Shown here piece after piece: positions 5,454-5,784 of a stretch of DNA of 5,784 bases. Where the stretch lies: contig JAITQP010000173.1 of NCBI GenBank assembly GCA_031288885.1, positions 1 to 5,784 on the forward strand, in the 5' to 3' direction. Each line of letters opens with the position of its first letter. Within the stretch, counting starts at the first letter, position 1. Under the pieces are notes generated by a model. It saw only the letters and a program-made list of their open reading frames with translations. It made no database searches and had not been told where the DNA came from. The translations under genes and the position numbers were made by a program. The stretch is from Prevotellaceae bacterium. GTDB lineage: Bacteria; Bacteroidota; Bacteroidia; Bacteroidales; UBA932.

Positions 5454-5784
5454 TCATTTCAGCATTTTGTAAATGACGTCCAATTTTTCAGCAATTTCAG
5501 CAGGAACATCTTTTGCCTCCATTAAGGAGATAAGCCGGTAGTAGCTCTTTTTGAAGTTGACGCCGACATTTACCTCTAATTGCTTGTAGAACGCAGCGAA
5601 AATTTTATCCAACCAGTCATCCGACAGCTTGGCAGTACTCCACCAATCATCGGCTAAATTCTTCAGGTAGGCAGGCAAAGTGTAGTCGGATACTGCCTGC
5701 TGCATTGCTTCCCCTAACTGCTGCGGTGAAAATTGAGGGTACTCTTTGTGTAGCGATTGGGCGTATGTGATTAGCAAGCTTGGG
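5454..5784 (-). CDS. C-terminal part of an unrecognised protein, truncated by the window edge
   Basis: The minus frame is open from the right edge to a TGA at 5454-5456, giving about 109 visible C-terminal residues. There is no ATG near the edge. A TTG at 5775-5777 is in frame, but upstream codons stay open, so the real start is outside the window. The fragment is probably all-helical and soluble, with an aromatic-rich stretch (DDWWSTAKLSDDWLDKIFAA), FYKQLEVNVGVNFKKSYYRL and the tail AEIAEKLDVIYKMLK. I do not recognise the family. It converges on the transporter unit and is less GC-rich than the core genes (hand count 50% over 5581-5640). Confidence 0.7.
   Translation of the reverse strand, partial: PSLLITYAQSLHKEYPQFSPQQLGEAMQQAVSDYTLPAYLKNLADDWWSTAKLSDDWLDKIFAAFYKQLEVNVGVNFKKSYYRLISLMEAKDVPAEIAEKLDVIYKMLK

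Noticed and set aside
5775..5777. TTG as start codon of the right-hand minus-strand gene
   Set aside because: The frame stays open to the window edge with codons upstream of the TTG, and no ribosome-binding site can be seen. The gene is better treated as truncated.

Overview
This window looks like a chromosomal segment of a Bacteroidota (probably Bacteroidales-type) bacterium. The evidence is a DUF4831-type exported protein, a peptide transporter of the subfamily seen in Bacteroidales, -7 promoter elements of the Bacteroidota form TAnnTTTG, AT-rich leaders without clear Shine-Dalgarno sites, and GAATTAA-like spacer sequence. The central coding region is GC-rich (hand count 73% over 2821-2880). 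The left edge is AT-rich (30% GC over 1-120).

Layout from left to right. Positions 3-113 hold the last 36 codons of an unrecognised plus-strand gene. Positions 114-335 are non-coding and repeat-rich: GAATTAA heptads, then three copies of a 20-base hairpin of the form stem-TAC-stem, all bracketed by a 12-base direct repeat. Next is a minus-strand operon, read right to left: a complete bifunctional NAD(P)H-hydrate repair enzyme (1515-3020) followed by an exported DUF4831-family protein (about 336-1478). The divergent spacer 3021-3127 carries a perfect 26-base palindrome whose two halves are each a TACCTTTG -7 element, one facing each gene. On the plus strand follow a 665-residue POT/PTR2-family peptide transporter (3128-5125) and, 37 bases later, a 52-codon gene for a single-pass membrane peptide (5163-5321). 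A strong intrinsic terminator (5341-5373) closes this unit. The right edge (5454-5784) is the C-terminal part of an unrecognised minus-strand gene that runs out of the window.

The two core transcription units are housekeeping in character: one repairs damaged NADH/NADPH, the other imports di/tripeptides. They appear to share one symmetric promoter. I see no defence system, CRISPR array, phage or transposase gene, tRNA or rRNA. The most interesting signals are the symmetric divergent promoter, the covarying hairpin repeats, the unannotated small membrane peptide behind the transporter, and the altered proton-coupling motif plus large periplasmic insert of that transporter. None of these amounts to a clearly new system.
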